Positions 1-6,966 of a stretch of DNA of 12,470 nucleotides are shown here, piece by piece. Each line of letters opens with the position of its first letter. Positions within the stretch are counted from its first letter, which is position 1. A program made the translations under genes and the position numbers. Under the pieces are notes generated by a model. That model had not been told where the DNA came from, did not search any database, and was given only the letters and a program-made list of their open reading frames with translations. The DNA is taken from positions 1 through 12,470 of the forward strand of contig CAJUQT010000074.1 of assembly GCA_910588225.1 (NCBI GenBank). The letters run 5' to 3'. Source of the DNA: an uncultured Acetatifactor sp. GTDB taxonomy: Bacteria > Bacillota > Clostridia > Lachnospirales > Lachnospiraceae.

Positions 1-357
1 TGATAGGGGAAGTCTGCGCTTTTTTGGCTACCCGGAAGGTTATGTTTCACAGTAATATAGAATTTTAATAACAGAATTTTGCTCATAGAATCTTGTCTTA
101 GATTCCGCCATATAGTTTTGATAATAAAATCAGCCTTCTTGAAACAGACATGGAATGTCAGTTGAATTGGAACTGTAGTTGAGGCTGTGGGGCAGGAGGA
201 AGAGTGCTTTGACAAACAGATTAGAAATAGGGGCTGGCAGAAACGATATAACAGAAATCCTGAATAATCCTTTGATTATAGGGCTTGCGAAGCGGTTCCT
301 ATAATAAAATCAATATATTATAACAGGGGATGATCTGTAAAGCCAATATATAGAATA

Positions 358-387
358 TTGACGTAGAAAAAGAATTGACGATATAAC
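358..387 (+). promoter_or_regulatory. Possible distal promoter of the SDR gene
   Basis: TTGACG (358-363) and TATAAC (382-387) are separated by 18 bp, close to a housekeeping sigma promoter. A second TTGACG lies at 375-380 but has no -10 partner at the right distance. The region is AT-rich, so a chance match is quite possible. If real, it would give a leader of more than 200 nt before the SDR gene. Confidence 0.3.
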
Positions 388-476
388 GACAAAAACAAGT
401 GCGCATACAATATATAGTTAGAAAGGACACTGATTCAGGAAAAACAATACATATTTTGTATGTGCAAAATGCTTAC

Positions 477-488
477 CTGAATATTCAG
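477..488. repeat. 12-bp perfect palindrome upstream of the SDR promoter
   Basis: CTGAATATTCAG reads the same on both strands. It ends 19 bp before the -35 element at 508, a position suited to an activator or repressor site. It shares its GAATA/TATTC core with an inverted repeat over the -10 element (531-541). No bound protein can be named. Confidence 0.4.
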
Positions 489-507
489 ACAATGAATTTA
501 TGCATGG

Positions 508-536
508 TTGACAATATTCTCGAATTGGGATATTCT
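508..536 (+). promoter_or_regulatory. Housekeeping-type promoter of the SDR gene
   Basis: A perfect -35 TTGACA (508-513) is followed after 17 bp by TATTCT (531-536), a good -10. Transcription would start near 543, giving a leader of about 68 nt before the ATG at 611. The -10 lies inside the inverted repeat TATTC-T-GAATA (531-541), so a protein bound there would block the polymerase. Confidence 0.7.
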
Positions 537-610
537 GAATAGGGAAGTTGAATATGTAACCGGAGCAGTGCATACTGTGTTCGGAATTCTGAAAATGGAG
601 GTATGGAGAA

Positions 611-1360
611 ATGGAGTTGTTAAAAGGGAAAACAGCCATGGTTACAGGCGGCACAAGAGGTATCGGCTATGCAATTGTAAAGCTGTATCTGGACAACGGC
701 GCATCTGTGGCACTGTGCGGTTCCAGGCAGGAGACAGTAGACAAAGCATTGGATAAACTGAAAGCGGAGAATCCGGATTATAAAGTAATCGGACTGTGCC
801 CGGACCTGCAGAATCCGGAAGAGGTTGCAAAAGCAGTTGCAAAGGTAAAGGAAACATTTGGAAGCTTTGATATAATGGTCAGCAATGCGGGAGTATCCGC
901 AAGAGACAGTCTGTATGACTATAAGCCGGAAGATTTTGCGAAGACAATGGCACTGAATGTCAACGCAGTGTTCAACTGTGCGCAGGCAGCAGCAAAAGTC
1001 ATGAAGGAACAGGGGGGCGGTGTCATCCTGAATACCAGCTCCATGGTCAGTATTTATGGACAGCCTTCCGGAGTGGCATATCCCACATCCAAATTTGCTG
1101 TGAATGGACTGACCAAGTCTCTGGCCAGGGAATTGGGCAGAGACAATATTCGTGTCAATGCAGTTGCTCCCGGAGTTACCAGAACTGATATGGTGGCGGC
1201 GCTGCCCGAGGAAATGATAAAACCGCTGATTGCGACTATTCCCCTGGGACGTGTGGGAGAGCCCGAGGATGTGGCCAATGCCTTCCTTTATCTGGCAAGT
1301 GACATGGCAAGCTATGTGACGGGTGTCATTCTTTCCGTGGACGGCGCGGCCAGAACCTGA
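611..1360 (+). CDS. Short-chain dehydrogenase/reductase, BaiA-like (possible hydroxysteroid dehydrogenase)
   Basis: This is a classical SDR oxidoreductase of 249 residues, which moves hydride between an alcohol or ketone and NAD(P). Seen directly: the cofactor loop TGGTRGIG (12-19), NAG (92-94), and the catalytic residues N116, S144, Y157 and K161 in a YxxxK motif, then PG (187-188) and the C-terminal SVDGA. Length, the catalytic numbering 144/157/161 and many segments (DNGA, ETVDKAL, PDL, VAPGVTRTDM) resemble BaiA, the 3-alpha-hydroxysteroid dehydrogenase of bile acid 7-dehydroxylating clostridia; this comparison is from memory. After the second strand it has GSR (37-39) where BaiA has an acidic residue, which suggests NADP(H) preference. 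The ATG at 611 has GGAGG 9 nt upstream. It stands alone between its own promoter and terminator with no other bai gene nearby. A FabG-like or other alcohol dehydrogenase role remains possible. Confidence 0.9.
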   Translation: MELLKGKTAMVTGGTRGIGYAIVKLYLDNGASVALCGSRQETVDKALDKLKAENPDYKVIGLCPDLQNPEEVAKAVAKVKETFGSFDIMVSNAGVSARDSLYDYKPEDFAKTMALNVNAVFNCAQAAAKVMKEQGGGVILNTSSMVSIYGQPSGVAYPTSKFAVNGLTKSLARELGRDNIRVNAVAPGVTRTDMVAALPEEMIKPLIATIPLGRVGEPEDVANAFLYLASDMASYVTGVILSVDGAART

Positions 1361-1391
1361 GAAAGGAACAGCTGTCTGAAGACAAAATGTG

Positions 1392-1441
1392 CGGCTTCCT
1401 GTGTTGGAACAGTTCTGTTCCAGAGCGGGAAGCCGTTTTCT
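1392..1441 (+). terminator. Rho-independent terminator after the SDR gene
   Basis: The arms CGGCTTCC (1392-1399) and GGAAGCCG (1428-1435) form an 8-bp stem followed by TTTTCTGTT. Inside sits a second perfect pair, TGGAACAG (1405-1412) and CTGTTCCA (1415-1422), making an elongated nested hairpin. It separates the SDR gene from the FIST unit. Confidence 0.85.
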
Positions 1442-1510
1442 GTTGTAAGGACAGCAGGGGAATAGATGTAACACAGCCAAGTAACAGATGAAAAGTCCGG
1501 AGAATAAATG

Positions 1511-1540
1511 TTGACGTTCTCCTTTGTTATAAGGTATAAT
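1511..1540 (+). promoter_or_regulatory. Promoter of the FIST-chemoreceptor unit
   Basis: TTGACG (1511-1516) and a perfect TATAAT (1535-1540) are 18 bp apart. Transcription would start near 1547, about 45 nt before the FIST start codon. This is a housekeeping-type promoter; I see no motility sigma-28 pattern here. Confidence 0.7.
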
Positions 1541-1592
1541 CAGTTTTACGGATAGGTTTTACGATACGGAGACAGGAAAGGAAGACCGCTAT

Positions 1593-2648
1593 ATGAGGCA
1601 GTTTTTTGGGATGAGCCAACGGGGAGATCTGGCAGAGGCAGTTCGTAGTCTGAGTAATCCCCAGTTTATTATGCTATTGTCAAATAATACGCAGTTTGAA
1701 GCGCATGTAAAGGCGCTGGAATCGCTTTATCCGAAGGTTCCCAGCATCGGATGTATCGGAATGAGCTATGATACCAGAATCGTGGAAACAGGAGTGGGTG
1801 TCATTGCATTTTCAGATGGAGTCAACGCGACGGCAAATGTTTTGGAACAGGTATCTACCATGCCGGTAAAATATATTGAACGGCTGGAGAAGGATGTACA
1901 AAAAGTGGGAGGATCGTCGAGGGATACGGTATGTATTGATTTCTGCAGCGGGAATGATGCCTGTGTGCTGACCACAGTTAACTCAGTTTTGAAGAGGAGC
2001 GGAATACAGCTGGTGGGCGGAACCGGAGACGCGGGGAAGGTATCCGCCAACGGCAGGATTTACGAGGATGCAGCGGCATACGCGCTGATTCGGAACCAGG
2101 GCGGACGTGTGAAAACCTACAAAGAAAATATTTATCATCAGCTTGGAAATTATCGTTTTATAGCCTCTAATACAGACAGAGCAAACTACATACTCGGTTC
2201 CCTGAACGGGACTCCGGCCAAACAGGTATATAAAGATATTCTTCATGTGACAGATCAGCAGATATTGACACAGACATTCAAGAATCCTTTCGGTAAAATC
2301 AATGGAGACGATACTTGCATTATTTCCATCAAAGAGGTAAACGGCAACTCTCTGGCCTGTTTCCGCCAGGTAAATGACTCGGATGTGCTGATCTTGCTGG
2401 AGTTGGGAGATTACAGGGCTATTGTGCAGGATACTATAAGAAATATCTGCAGAGAGTTTCCGAAACGATCGGCAGTTTTCTCCGTAAACTGTCTGTTCCG
2501 TTATAAACTGTTCAGCGAGCATAATTATATGCAGGCCTATCTGAAAGAAATGGGAGCATTGGGGATGCATGCAGGTTTTGTGGGATATGGAGAACATTAC
2601 AATAACCGCTTTGTCAATCAGTCCATGACATGTGTTGTATTTGAATAA
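1593..2648 (+). CDS. FIST-domain sensor protein (FIST N and C domains)
   Basis: This 351-residue protein has the layout of the FIST family (F-box and intracellular signal transduction), thought to bind small ligands such as amino acids and to pass the signal to a partner. The N-terminal FIST domain covers roughly residues 20-205 and includes the glycine-rich VGGTGDAGK stretch; the C-terminal FIST domain covers roughly 210-345, ending in GFVGYGEHYNNRF. No signal peptide or membrane segment is visible, so it should be cytoplasmic. AAGGAAG lies 8 nt before the ATG. The gene is 31 nt upstream of a soluble chemoreceptor gene and probably shares its transcript, so the likely role is ligand sensing for that receptor. 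The ligand cannot be read from the sequence. Confidence 0.85.
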   Translation: MRQFFGMSQRGDLAEAVRSLSNPQFIMLLSNNTQFEAHVKALESLYPKVPSIGCIGMSYDTRIVETGVGVIAFSDGVNATANVLEQVSTMPVKYIERLEKDVQKVGGSSRDTVCIDFCSGNDACVLTTVNSVLKRSGIQLVGGTGDAGKVSANGRIYEDAAAYALIRNQGGRVKTYKENIYHQLGNYRFIASNTDRANYILGSLNGTPAKQVYKDILHVTDQQILTQTFKNPFGKINGDDTCIISIKEVNGNSLACFRQVNDSDVLILLELGDYRAIVQDTIRNICREFPKRSAVFSVNCLFRYKLFSEHNYMQAYLKEMGALGMHAGFVGYGEHYNNRFVNQSMTCVVFE

Positions 2649-2679
2649 ATGAAAAAGGAACTGGAATGGAGGATATAAA

Positions 2680-3621
2680 ATGTTATTTTCAAAAAAAGGC
2701 CGGAAAAAATCAGGTCAGATATATCATGATGAAAAAAGTCTCTATCCAATTCTTCATGTGACGGGCAGCCTGAAGGACTACCAAAAAGAACTGGCCCGGA
2801 AGGAAGTGGAATCGCTGTCTGAGCTGAGTATGGTGGAAAGACCCTTTTCCGGTGTACTGAGTGAAGCAGACCATTTTCAGAGGCAGCTACAGGATTTTGG
2901 ACAGTCTTTTTCCAATATTAATGAGGCTGCAGGACAGTTTGCGCAGGTGCGGGAGGATATCACTCAGATGGTATCCGGAGCACAGGATCAGGTGGAAGAC
3001 TTGAAGGATACTTCAGCGAAGATACAGAATTCTTTCAATGCAATGGAGAGTACTTTCGAACAGCTGCAGACAGCGGTGAAGGATATTCAGCGCTGTATGG
3101 GGAAGATTGTGTCCATAGCGGACGAGACCAATATTCTGGCAATCAATGCTTCCATTGAGGCGGCAAGAGCCGGTGAGCAGGGGAAAGGATTTGCTGTGGT
3201 TGCGGAAAAGGTCAGAGAGCTTGCCAAAGAAATCAAGGAGTTGACCGACGATGTGGATACCGGTGTGCGCCATGTGGAAAGCGGTACAGTGCAGCTGAGT
3301 GACAGCATACAGGCTTCTCAGCAGGAGCTGGGCAAGGGCTTTGGGATTGTAAACAGTACATCGGAAGCTTTTCAGCAGATTACCACGGCAGCAGAGGGTG
3401 CTTCTGCCGTGCAGGGGGAGATTTCCGGTGTGATAGAGCAGTCCCAGAGCGCATTACAGGTGCTCTGCCAGTTTTTTGATGCAATCAGGCTTCAGTATCA
3501 GGAAGTGATAAAGCATATCGAGCGGGCAAATAATCTGGGTACCACCAAAAGCGCCATGTTTGAGGATGTGGATAATATGCTTTCCCAGATTGCTCCTGTA
3601 ATCAGAGATAAGGAACTGTGA
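2680..3621 (+). CDS. Soluble methyl-accepting chemotaxis protein
   Basis: A 313-residue signalling protein of the MCP family, which controls the CheA kinase through CheW. The highly conserved hairpin tip is present at about residues 146-175 (ADETN, then SIEAARAGEQGKGFAVVAE), flanked by long heptad-rich helices (about 65-145 and 176-275). There is no membrane segment and no recognisable PAS, GAF or Cache domain: residues 1-60 are a basic start (KKGRKK) and an unassigned segment. Sensing is therefore probably done by a partner, and the FIST protein encoded 31 nt upstream is the obvious candidate. GGAGG lies 7 nt before the ATG. No che or flagellar gene is in the window, so the output could be motility or another CheA-dependent process. 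Confidence 0.92.
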   Translation: MLFSKKGRKKSGQIYHDEKSLYPILHVTGSLKDYQKELARKEVESLSELSMVERPFSGVLSEADHFQRQLQDFGQSFSNINEAAGQFAQVREDITQMVSGAQDQVEDLKDTSAKIQNSFNAMESTFEQLQTAVKDIQRCMGKIVSIADETNILAINASIEAARAGEQGKGFAVVAEKVRELAKEIKELTDDVDTGVRHVESGTVQLSDSIQASQQELGKGFGIVNSTSEAFQQITTAAEGASAVQGEISGVIEQSQSALQVLCQFFDAIRLQYQEVIKHIERANNLGTTKSAMFEDVDNMLSQIAPVIRDKEL

Positions 3622-3660
3622 GGGAAGGCAGAGTGATTATATATTAAGAAAAGATTTATT

Positions 3661-3700
3661 CCCTGTGTCCCCTTTTTGATAAGGTGGCACAGGGATTCTC
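3661..3700 (+). terminator. Probable terminator after the chemoreceptor gene
   Basis: CCCTGTG (3661-3667) pairs with CACAGGG (3688-3694), with further partial pairing inside. The tail ATTCTCTAT is only moderately T-rich. On the opposite strand the hairpin is followed by a TTTT-containing stretch, so it might work in either direction, although there is no - strand gene here. Confidence 0.55.
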
Positions 3701-3866
3701 TATACACAGGTCACAAAGTTTTGAGATGCTTGAATTGAGCATTGATATGATGTATGTACCTAGAGAAGAGAATGCCTAAAAACGCCTTGCGGATAGTAAT
3801 AAGAGAATTTCCTTTATTACATAATTTATTAACACAGAAATAGAAGCTGTGAAAAGGAGAAGAAAA

Positions 3867-5051
3867 GTGGAGATAAGCGGCAGAATACAGGGAGTGATGG
3901 AGCAGGCAGTGAAGACTTCACTGGTGGCAGGTGTGAATCTGCTGGTGGAGCAGGACGGCAGGGAGCTGATTTACGCACAGGCCGGGAATGCCGACAGGGA
4001 GGAGGGCAGGGAGATGAACCGGGATACCATATTTCGTCTGTATTCTCAGACGAAACCGGTGACGGCTGCTGCCGCCATGATTCTGATGGATCGGGGAGAA
4101 ATAGACCTGTGCCAGAATGTGGGAGAGTTCCTTCCCGCGTACAGGAAACTGTATGTGGAGACTGCAGACGGGCATATGGAACAGTCGATGCAGCCGCTGC
4201 GGCTCTATAATCTGCTGAATATGACTTCAGGGCTTTCCTATCCCAATGACAGCACTGCGTCCGGCAGGGCGTCCGCGAAGGTTTACGAGGAAGCCTGCGT
4301 CAGACTGGGGACGGAGAGGGAGATGAGCACCAGGGAGCTGGCGGAAAGGATGGCGGAGGGACCTCTGGCTTATGAGCCGGGAAGCTCATGGCAATACGGT
4401 ACCTCGGCGGATGTGCTGGGAGCTGTGATTGAAGTGGTTTCCGGGAAATCGCTGGCAGAATTTATGGAGGAGGAAATCTTCAATCCTCTTGGCATGGAAG
4501 ATACAGCTTTTTATGTGCCGGAAGAAAAGCAGGGACGTCTGGCGAAAGTTTATGAGACCGTTACAGGGGAGAGAGGCGAAGGCGATTTGAATCTCTATTC
4601 AGGAGACCATCTTGCCATCAATCATTCCATGGATCACTTGCCGGCCTATATGGCGGGAGGTGCGGGGCTTGTTTCTACACTGGATGACTATATGAAATTT
4701 GCTCGAATGCTTCTGGCGGGTGGAAATTACGGAGGGAAACGCATTCTCACGTCCAGAACCGTGCAGTATCTCACAGGCGGTCAGCTTCAGCCCCGGCAGC
4801 AGAGGAGCTTTTGTCAGTGGCTTGGACTGGAAGGCTACAGCTATGGGAATCTGATGCGGGTGTGCAAGGAGCCCGGCCAGGCATCCGGCCTGACCAGAAA
4901 GGGAGAGTACGGCTGGGACGGCTGGCTGGGCGTCTATTTTGCCAATTTCCCGGAGGAAAACATGACCATTCTCATGGGAACGCAGAAAAAGGACGGGGGG
5001 ACCTTTTCACTGACGAGAAAGCTGCGGAATCTGATTCTGAGTAACTTTTAG
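3867..5051 (+). CDS. Class C beta-lactamase-family serine hydrolase or esterase
   Basis: This 394-residue protein belongs to the beta-lactamase/penicillin-binding-like serine hydrolase fold (EstB-type esterases, D-aminopeptidases). The nucleophile motif SxxK is SQTK (S60, K63); the second motif YxS/N appears as WQYGTSADVLG with Y177; the C-terminal part carries a glycine- and tryptophan-rich GEYGWDGWLG segment in place of the KTG box, as in esterase-like members. There is no signal peptide, so it probably acts in the cytoplasm on a small ester, amide or lactone rather than on the cell wall. The reading frame is open from a GTG at 3849, but the GTG at 3867 is the better start because AAGGAG (3854-3859) lies 7 nt before it. 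It stands alone, and I see no clear promoter. The substrate is unknown. Confidence 0.85.
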   Translation: MEISGRIQGVMEQAVKTSLVAGVNLLVEQDGRELIYAQAGNADREEGREMNRDTIFRLYSQTKPVTAAAAMILMDRGEIDLCQNVGEFLPAYRKLYVETADGHMEQSMQPLRLYNLLNMTSGLSYPNDSTASGRASAKVYEEACVRLGTEREMSTRELAERMAEGPLAYEPGSSWQYGTSADVLGAVIEVVSGKSLAEFMEEEIFNPLGMEDTAFYVPEEKQGRLAKVYETVTGERGEGDLNLYSGDHLAINHSMDHLPAYMAGGAGLVSTLDDYMKFARMLLAGGNYGGKRILTSRTVQYLTGGQLQPRQQRSFCQWLGLEGYSYGNLMRVCKEPGQASGLTRKGEYGWDGWLGVYFANFPEENMTILMGTQKKDGGTFSLTRKLRNLILSNF

Positions 5052-5326
5052 TACTGTTAAGCTTGCAAAGCTATCACACAGGGGGACAGGATTATCGTGG
5101 AAGCGATGGTCTGAACGAGGATATTTGGGCAGTATTTTGCCTGTCTGGAAACAAAAGAATCAAGACAGAGAATCTGGTGTAAAGCATGGTATCAGCCTGC
5201 ATTACATCAGATTTTTTAAATCACAGAAAGTTCGGCGGATTACACAGGATTATATAAGAAGCCGGTTCCTGTTGTTGGCTTCTGGAAAAGCGGGGTTGGA
5301 AAATAATGTAAAATGCGAACGTATGG
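5052..5326. other. Intergenic region before the SOS promoter
   Basis: I see no credible gene here. One frame stays open from a TTG at 5125 to 5349, but it lacks a ribosome-binding site, resembles nothing I recognise and overlaps the promoter. A 7-bp perfect inverted repeat AGAAGCC (5257-5263) / GGCTTCT (5277-5283) is present without a T-run, so it is not a standard terminator. No terminator is evident for the serine hydrolase gene. Confidence 0.5.
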
Positions 5327-5355
5327 TTGCAAAAGAACGTGTGTTCTGATATAAT
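5327..5355 (+). promoter_or_regulatory. SOS-controlled promoter of the polymerase operon
   Basis: TTGCAA (5327-5332) and a perfect TATAAT (5350-5355) are exactly 17 bp apart. The spacer is filled by a LexA box, so LexA binding would block the polymerase directly. Transcription would start near 5362, giving a short leader before the GTG start at 5390. Confidence 0.8.
5334..5347. promoter_or_regulatory. LexA-binding SOS box
   Basis: AGAACGTGTGTTCT has the perfect core GAAC-N4-GTTC of the Gram-positive LexA box (consensus CGAACRNRYGTTYC), matching 12 of 14 positions; only the two end bases differ, and these still pair with each other. A degenerate half-site (GAAC at 5317-5320, GGTTG after it) lies just upstream. 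The box sits between -35 and -10 of the promoter of a translesion polymerase, the kind of gene LexA controls. Confidence 0.85.
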
Positions 5356-5389
5356 GATTTCATCAGGCAAAGGATTGGAGGTGTATGGA

Positions 5390-6919
5390 GTGGAGCGGGA
5401 GAATCACATTTATATTTCCATCGATCTGAAATCATTCTATGCTTCCGCAGAGTGTATGGAGCGGGGACTGGATCCACTGGTTACGAATCTCGTGGTAGCA
5501 GACAGCAGCCGTACCGAGAAGACCATCTGCCTTGCGGTCTCTCCATCTCTCAAAGCCTATGGGATTCCGGGACGGGCGAGACTGTTCCAGGTGGTTCAGC
5601 GGGTCAGGGAAGTGAATGCCGAACGTCTGCGGCAGGTGCCCGGACATGCCTTTACCGGTTCTTCCTGTGATGCCATGGAGCTGAAGGAGCATCCGGAATA
5701 TGCCGTTTCCTATATTACGGCGCCCCCCAGGATGGCCCTGTATATGGAATACAGCAGGAGGGTTTACAGTGTCTATCTGAGATATGTGGCGCCGGAAGAC
5801 ATTCATGTTTATTCCATAGATGAGGTGATGATGGATGTGACCTGCTATCTGGAATCTTACGGGCTTACCGCAAGAGAGCTGGCTAAGAAAATGATACGGG
5901 ATATTTTGAGGGAGACGGGCCTCACCGCCACAGCGGGGATTGGCACGAATCTCTATCTAAGCAAGATTGCTATGGATATCGGCGCGAAGCATGTGGCGCC
6001 GGACGAGGATGGTGTGAGAATTGCACAACTGGACGAAATATCTTACAGAAGGAGTCTGTGGAATCATCGTCCACTCACTGATTTCTGGCGGATTGGCAGG
6101 GGATATGCCGGGAAACTGGAAGAAAATGGAATGTTTACCATGGGAGATGTGGCCAGATGTTCCATGGGGAAAGCGGGCGATTATTATAATGAAGATTTGC
6201 TGTACCGGCTGTTCGGTGTGAATGCAGAACTTCTGATTGATCATGCCTGGGGATGGGAACCATGTACCATGGCGGATATCAAGGCATATAAGCCGGATAA
6301 CAGCAGCATGAGCTCCGGGCAGGTGCTGAAATGTCCTTATGATTTTAAGAAGGGCAGACTGATTGTGCGGGAGATGACAGACCTTCTGGTTCTGGATCTG
6401 GTGGACAAAGGGCTGGTGACGGATCAGATGGTGCTGACCATAGGTTATGACATTGAGAATCTGACCGATCCGGACATCCGGAAACGTTATAAAGGGCCTG
6501 TGACCACCGACCATTACGGGAGAAAGGTCCCAAAGCACGCTCATGGCAGTATCAATCTTGGGAGGAAGACATCGTCCACCAGACTGATTCTGGATGCCGT
6601 AACGGAATTGTACGACCGAATTGTGGACAGGAATCTGCTGCTCAGAAGGGTGACAGTGGCTGCGGGCCGTGTGATGGAGGAGAATCTGGTTTCGGAGGAA
6701 AATGCTTACGAACAGCTGGATCTCTTTACGGACTATGAAGTGCTGGAGAGACAGCGGGAGAAGGAGACGGCCGAACTGGCGAGGGAGAGAAGGATGCAGG
6801 AAGCTATGTTGACCCTCAGGAAGAAATTCGGCAAAAATGCCGTGCTGAAGGGGATGAATTTGGAGGAAGGGGCCATGACACAGGAACGCAACCGACAGAT
6901 TGGAGGACACAGGGCGTAA
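5390..6919 (+). CDS. Y-family translesion DNA polymerase (UmuC/DinB/UvrX-like)
   Basis: A 509-residue error-prone polymerase that copies past damaged bases. The first catalytic aspartate is D12 in the stretch IDLKSFYASAE, with F16-Y17 after it (Y17 is the expected steric gate); the second carboxylate pair is D144-E145 in YSIDE. The thumb helix-hairpin-helix region (TDFWRIGRGYAGKLEENG) and a little-finger domain follow. Near the C terminus is QLDLF (6713-6727), a perfect beta-clamp-binding pentapeptide, then a charged helix and a basic tail. The frame is open from a TTG at 5327, but that codon is part of the -35 element; the GTG at 5390 has GGAGG 8 nt upstream. Control is by the LexA box in the promoter. 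The next gene is YolD-like, matching the Bacillus UvrX/YqjW arrangement in which a YolD-type protein is a proposed UmuD counterpart. Confidence 0.92.
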   Translation: MERENHIYISIDLKSFYASAECMERGLDPLVTNLVVADSSRTEKTICLAVSPSLKAYGIPGRARLFQVVQRVREVNAERLRQVPGHAFTGSSCDAMELKEHPEYAVSYITAPPRMALYMEYSRRVYSVYLRYVAPEDIHVYSIDEVMMDVTCYLESYGLTARELAKKMIRDILRETGLTATAGIGTNLYLSKIAMDIGAKHVAPDEDGVRIAQLDEISYRRSLWNHRPLTDFWRIGRGYAGKLEENGMFTMGDVARCSMGKAGDYYNEDLLYRLFGVNAELLIDHAWGWEPCTMADIKAYKPDNSSMSSGQVLKCPYDFKKGRLIVREMTDLLVLDLVDKGLVTDQMVLTIGYDIENLTDPDIRKRYKGPVTTDHYGRKVPKHAHGSINLGRKTSSTRLILDAVTELYDRIVDRNLLLRRVTVAAGRVMEENLVSEENAYEQLDLFTDYEVLERQREKETAELARERRMQEAMLTLRKKFGKNAVLKGMNLEEGAMTQERNRQIGGHRA

Positions 6920-6966
6920 TATTTAGACAGCGGAGATTGCGGAATGCCATATGGGGTGAGGAGAAA

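Larger units (their letters stand above)
1..507. other. AT-rich gene-free region upstream of the SDR gene
   Basis: I see no convincing coding sequence here: the reading frames are short, and none combines a ribosome-binding site with a recognisable protein. The region is clearly richer in A and T than the genes downstream. It holds a 12-bp exact direct repeat ATAATAAAATCA (121-132 and 301-312), an inverted repeat ATAATC-CTTT-GATTAT (264-279), TATAAT/ATTATA arms (300-305 and 317-322), and a possible promoter (358-387). It could be a long regulatory region or the decayed remains of a gene; the sequence alone does not decide. Confidence 0.5.

Noticed and set aside
1407..1421. GAAC and GTTC arms inside the terminator after the SDR gene, resembling a LexA box
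   Set aside because: The centre is 6 bp rather than 4, and the arms are part of a perfect terminator hairpin, which explains them.
620..1480. A long open frame on the - strand (286 codons) opposite the SDR gene
   Set aside because: It lies opposite a clearly functional SDR gene, runs through its terminator, and its translation is rich in Cys and His without any recognisable domain; it is a codon-bias shadow.
611..3621. A bile acid or steroid operon joining the SDR with the FIST-chemoreceptor pair
   Set aside because: A strong terminator (1392-1441) and a separate promoter (1511-1540) stand between them, and nothing in the sequence links their functions.
3721..3751. Possible promoter TTGAGA / TATGAT for the serine hydrolase gene
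   Set aside because: The spacing is 19 bp and both elements are imperfect in an AT-rich gap, so it is too weak to annotate.
5125..5349. A 74-codon open frame between the hydrolase and polymerase genes
   Set aside because: It has a TTG start without a ribosome-binding site, shows no family resemblance and overlaps the SOS promoter and LexA box.
5327..5389. Extending the polymerase to the TTG at 5327 or the ATG at 5354
   Set aside because: These codons lie on the -35 and -10 elements of the SOS promoter and have no ribosome-binding site, while the GTG at 5390 has a good one and gives the normal family N terminus.
5957..6910. A long open frame on the - strand (317 codons) opposite the polymerase gene
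   Set aside because: The opposite strand encodes an intact polymerase with all motifs, and the translation resembles no family; it is a shadow.
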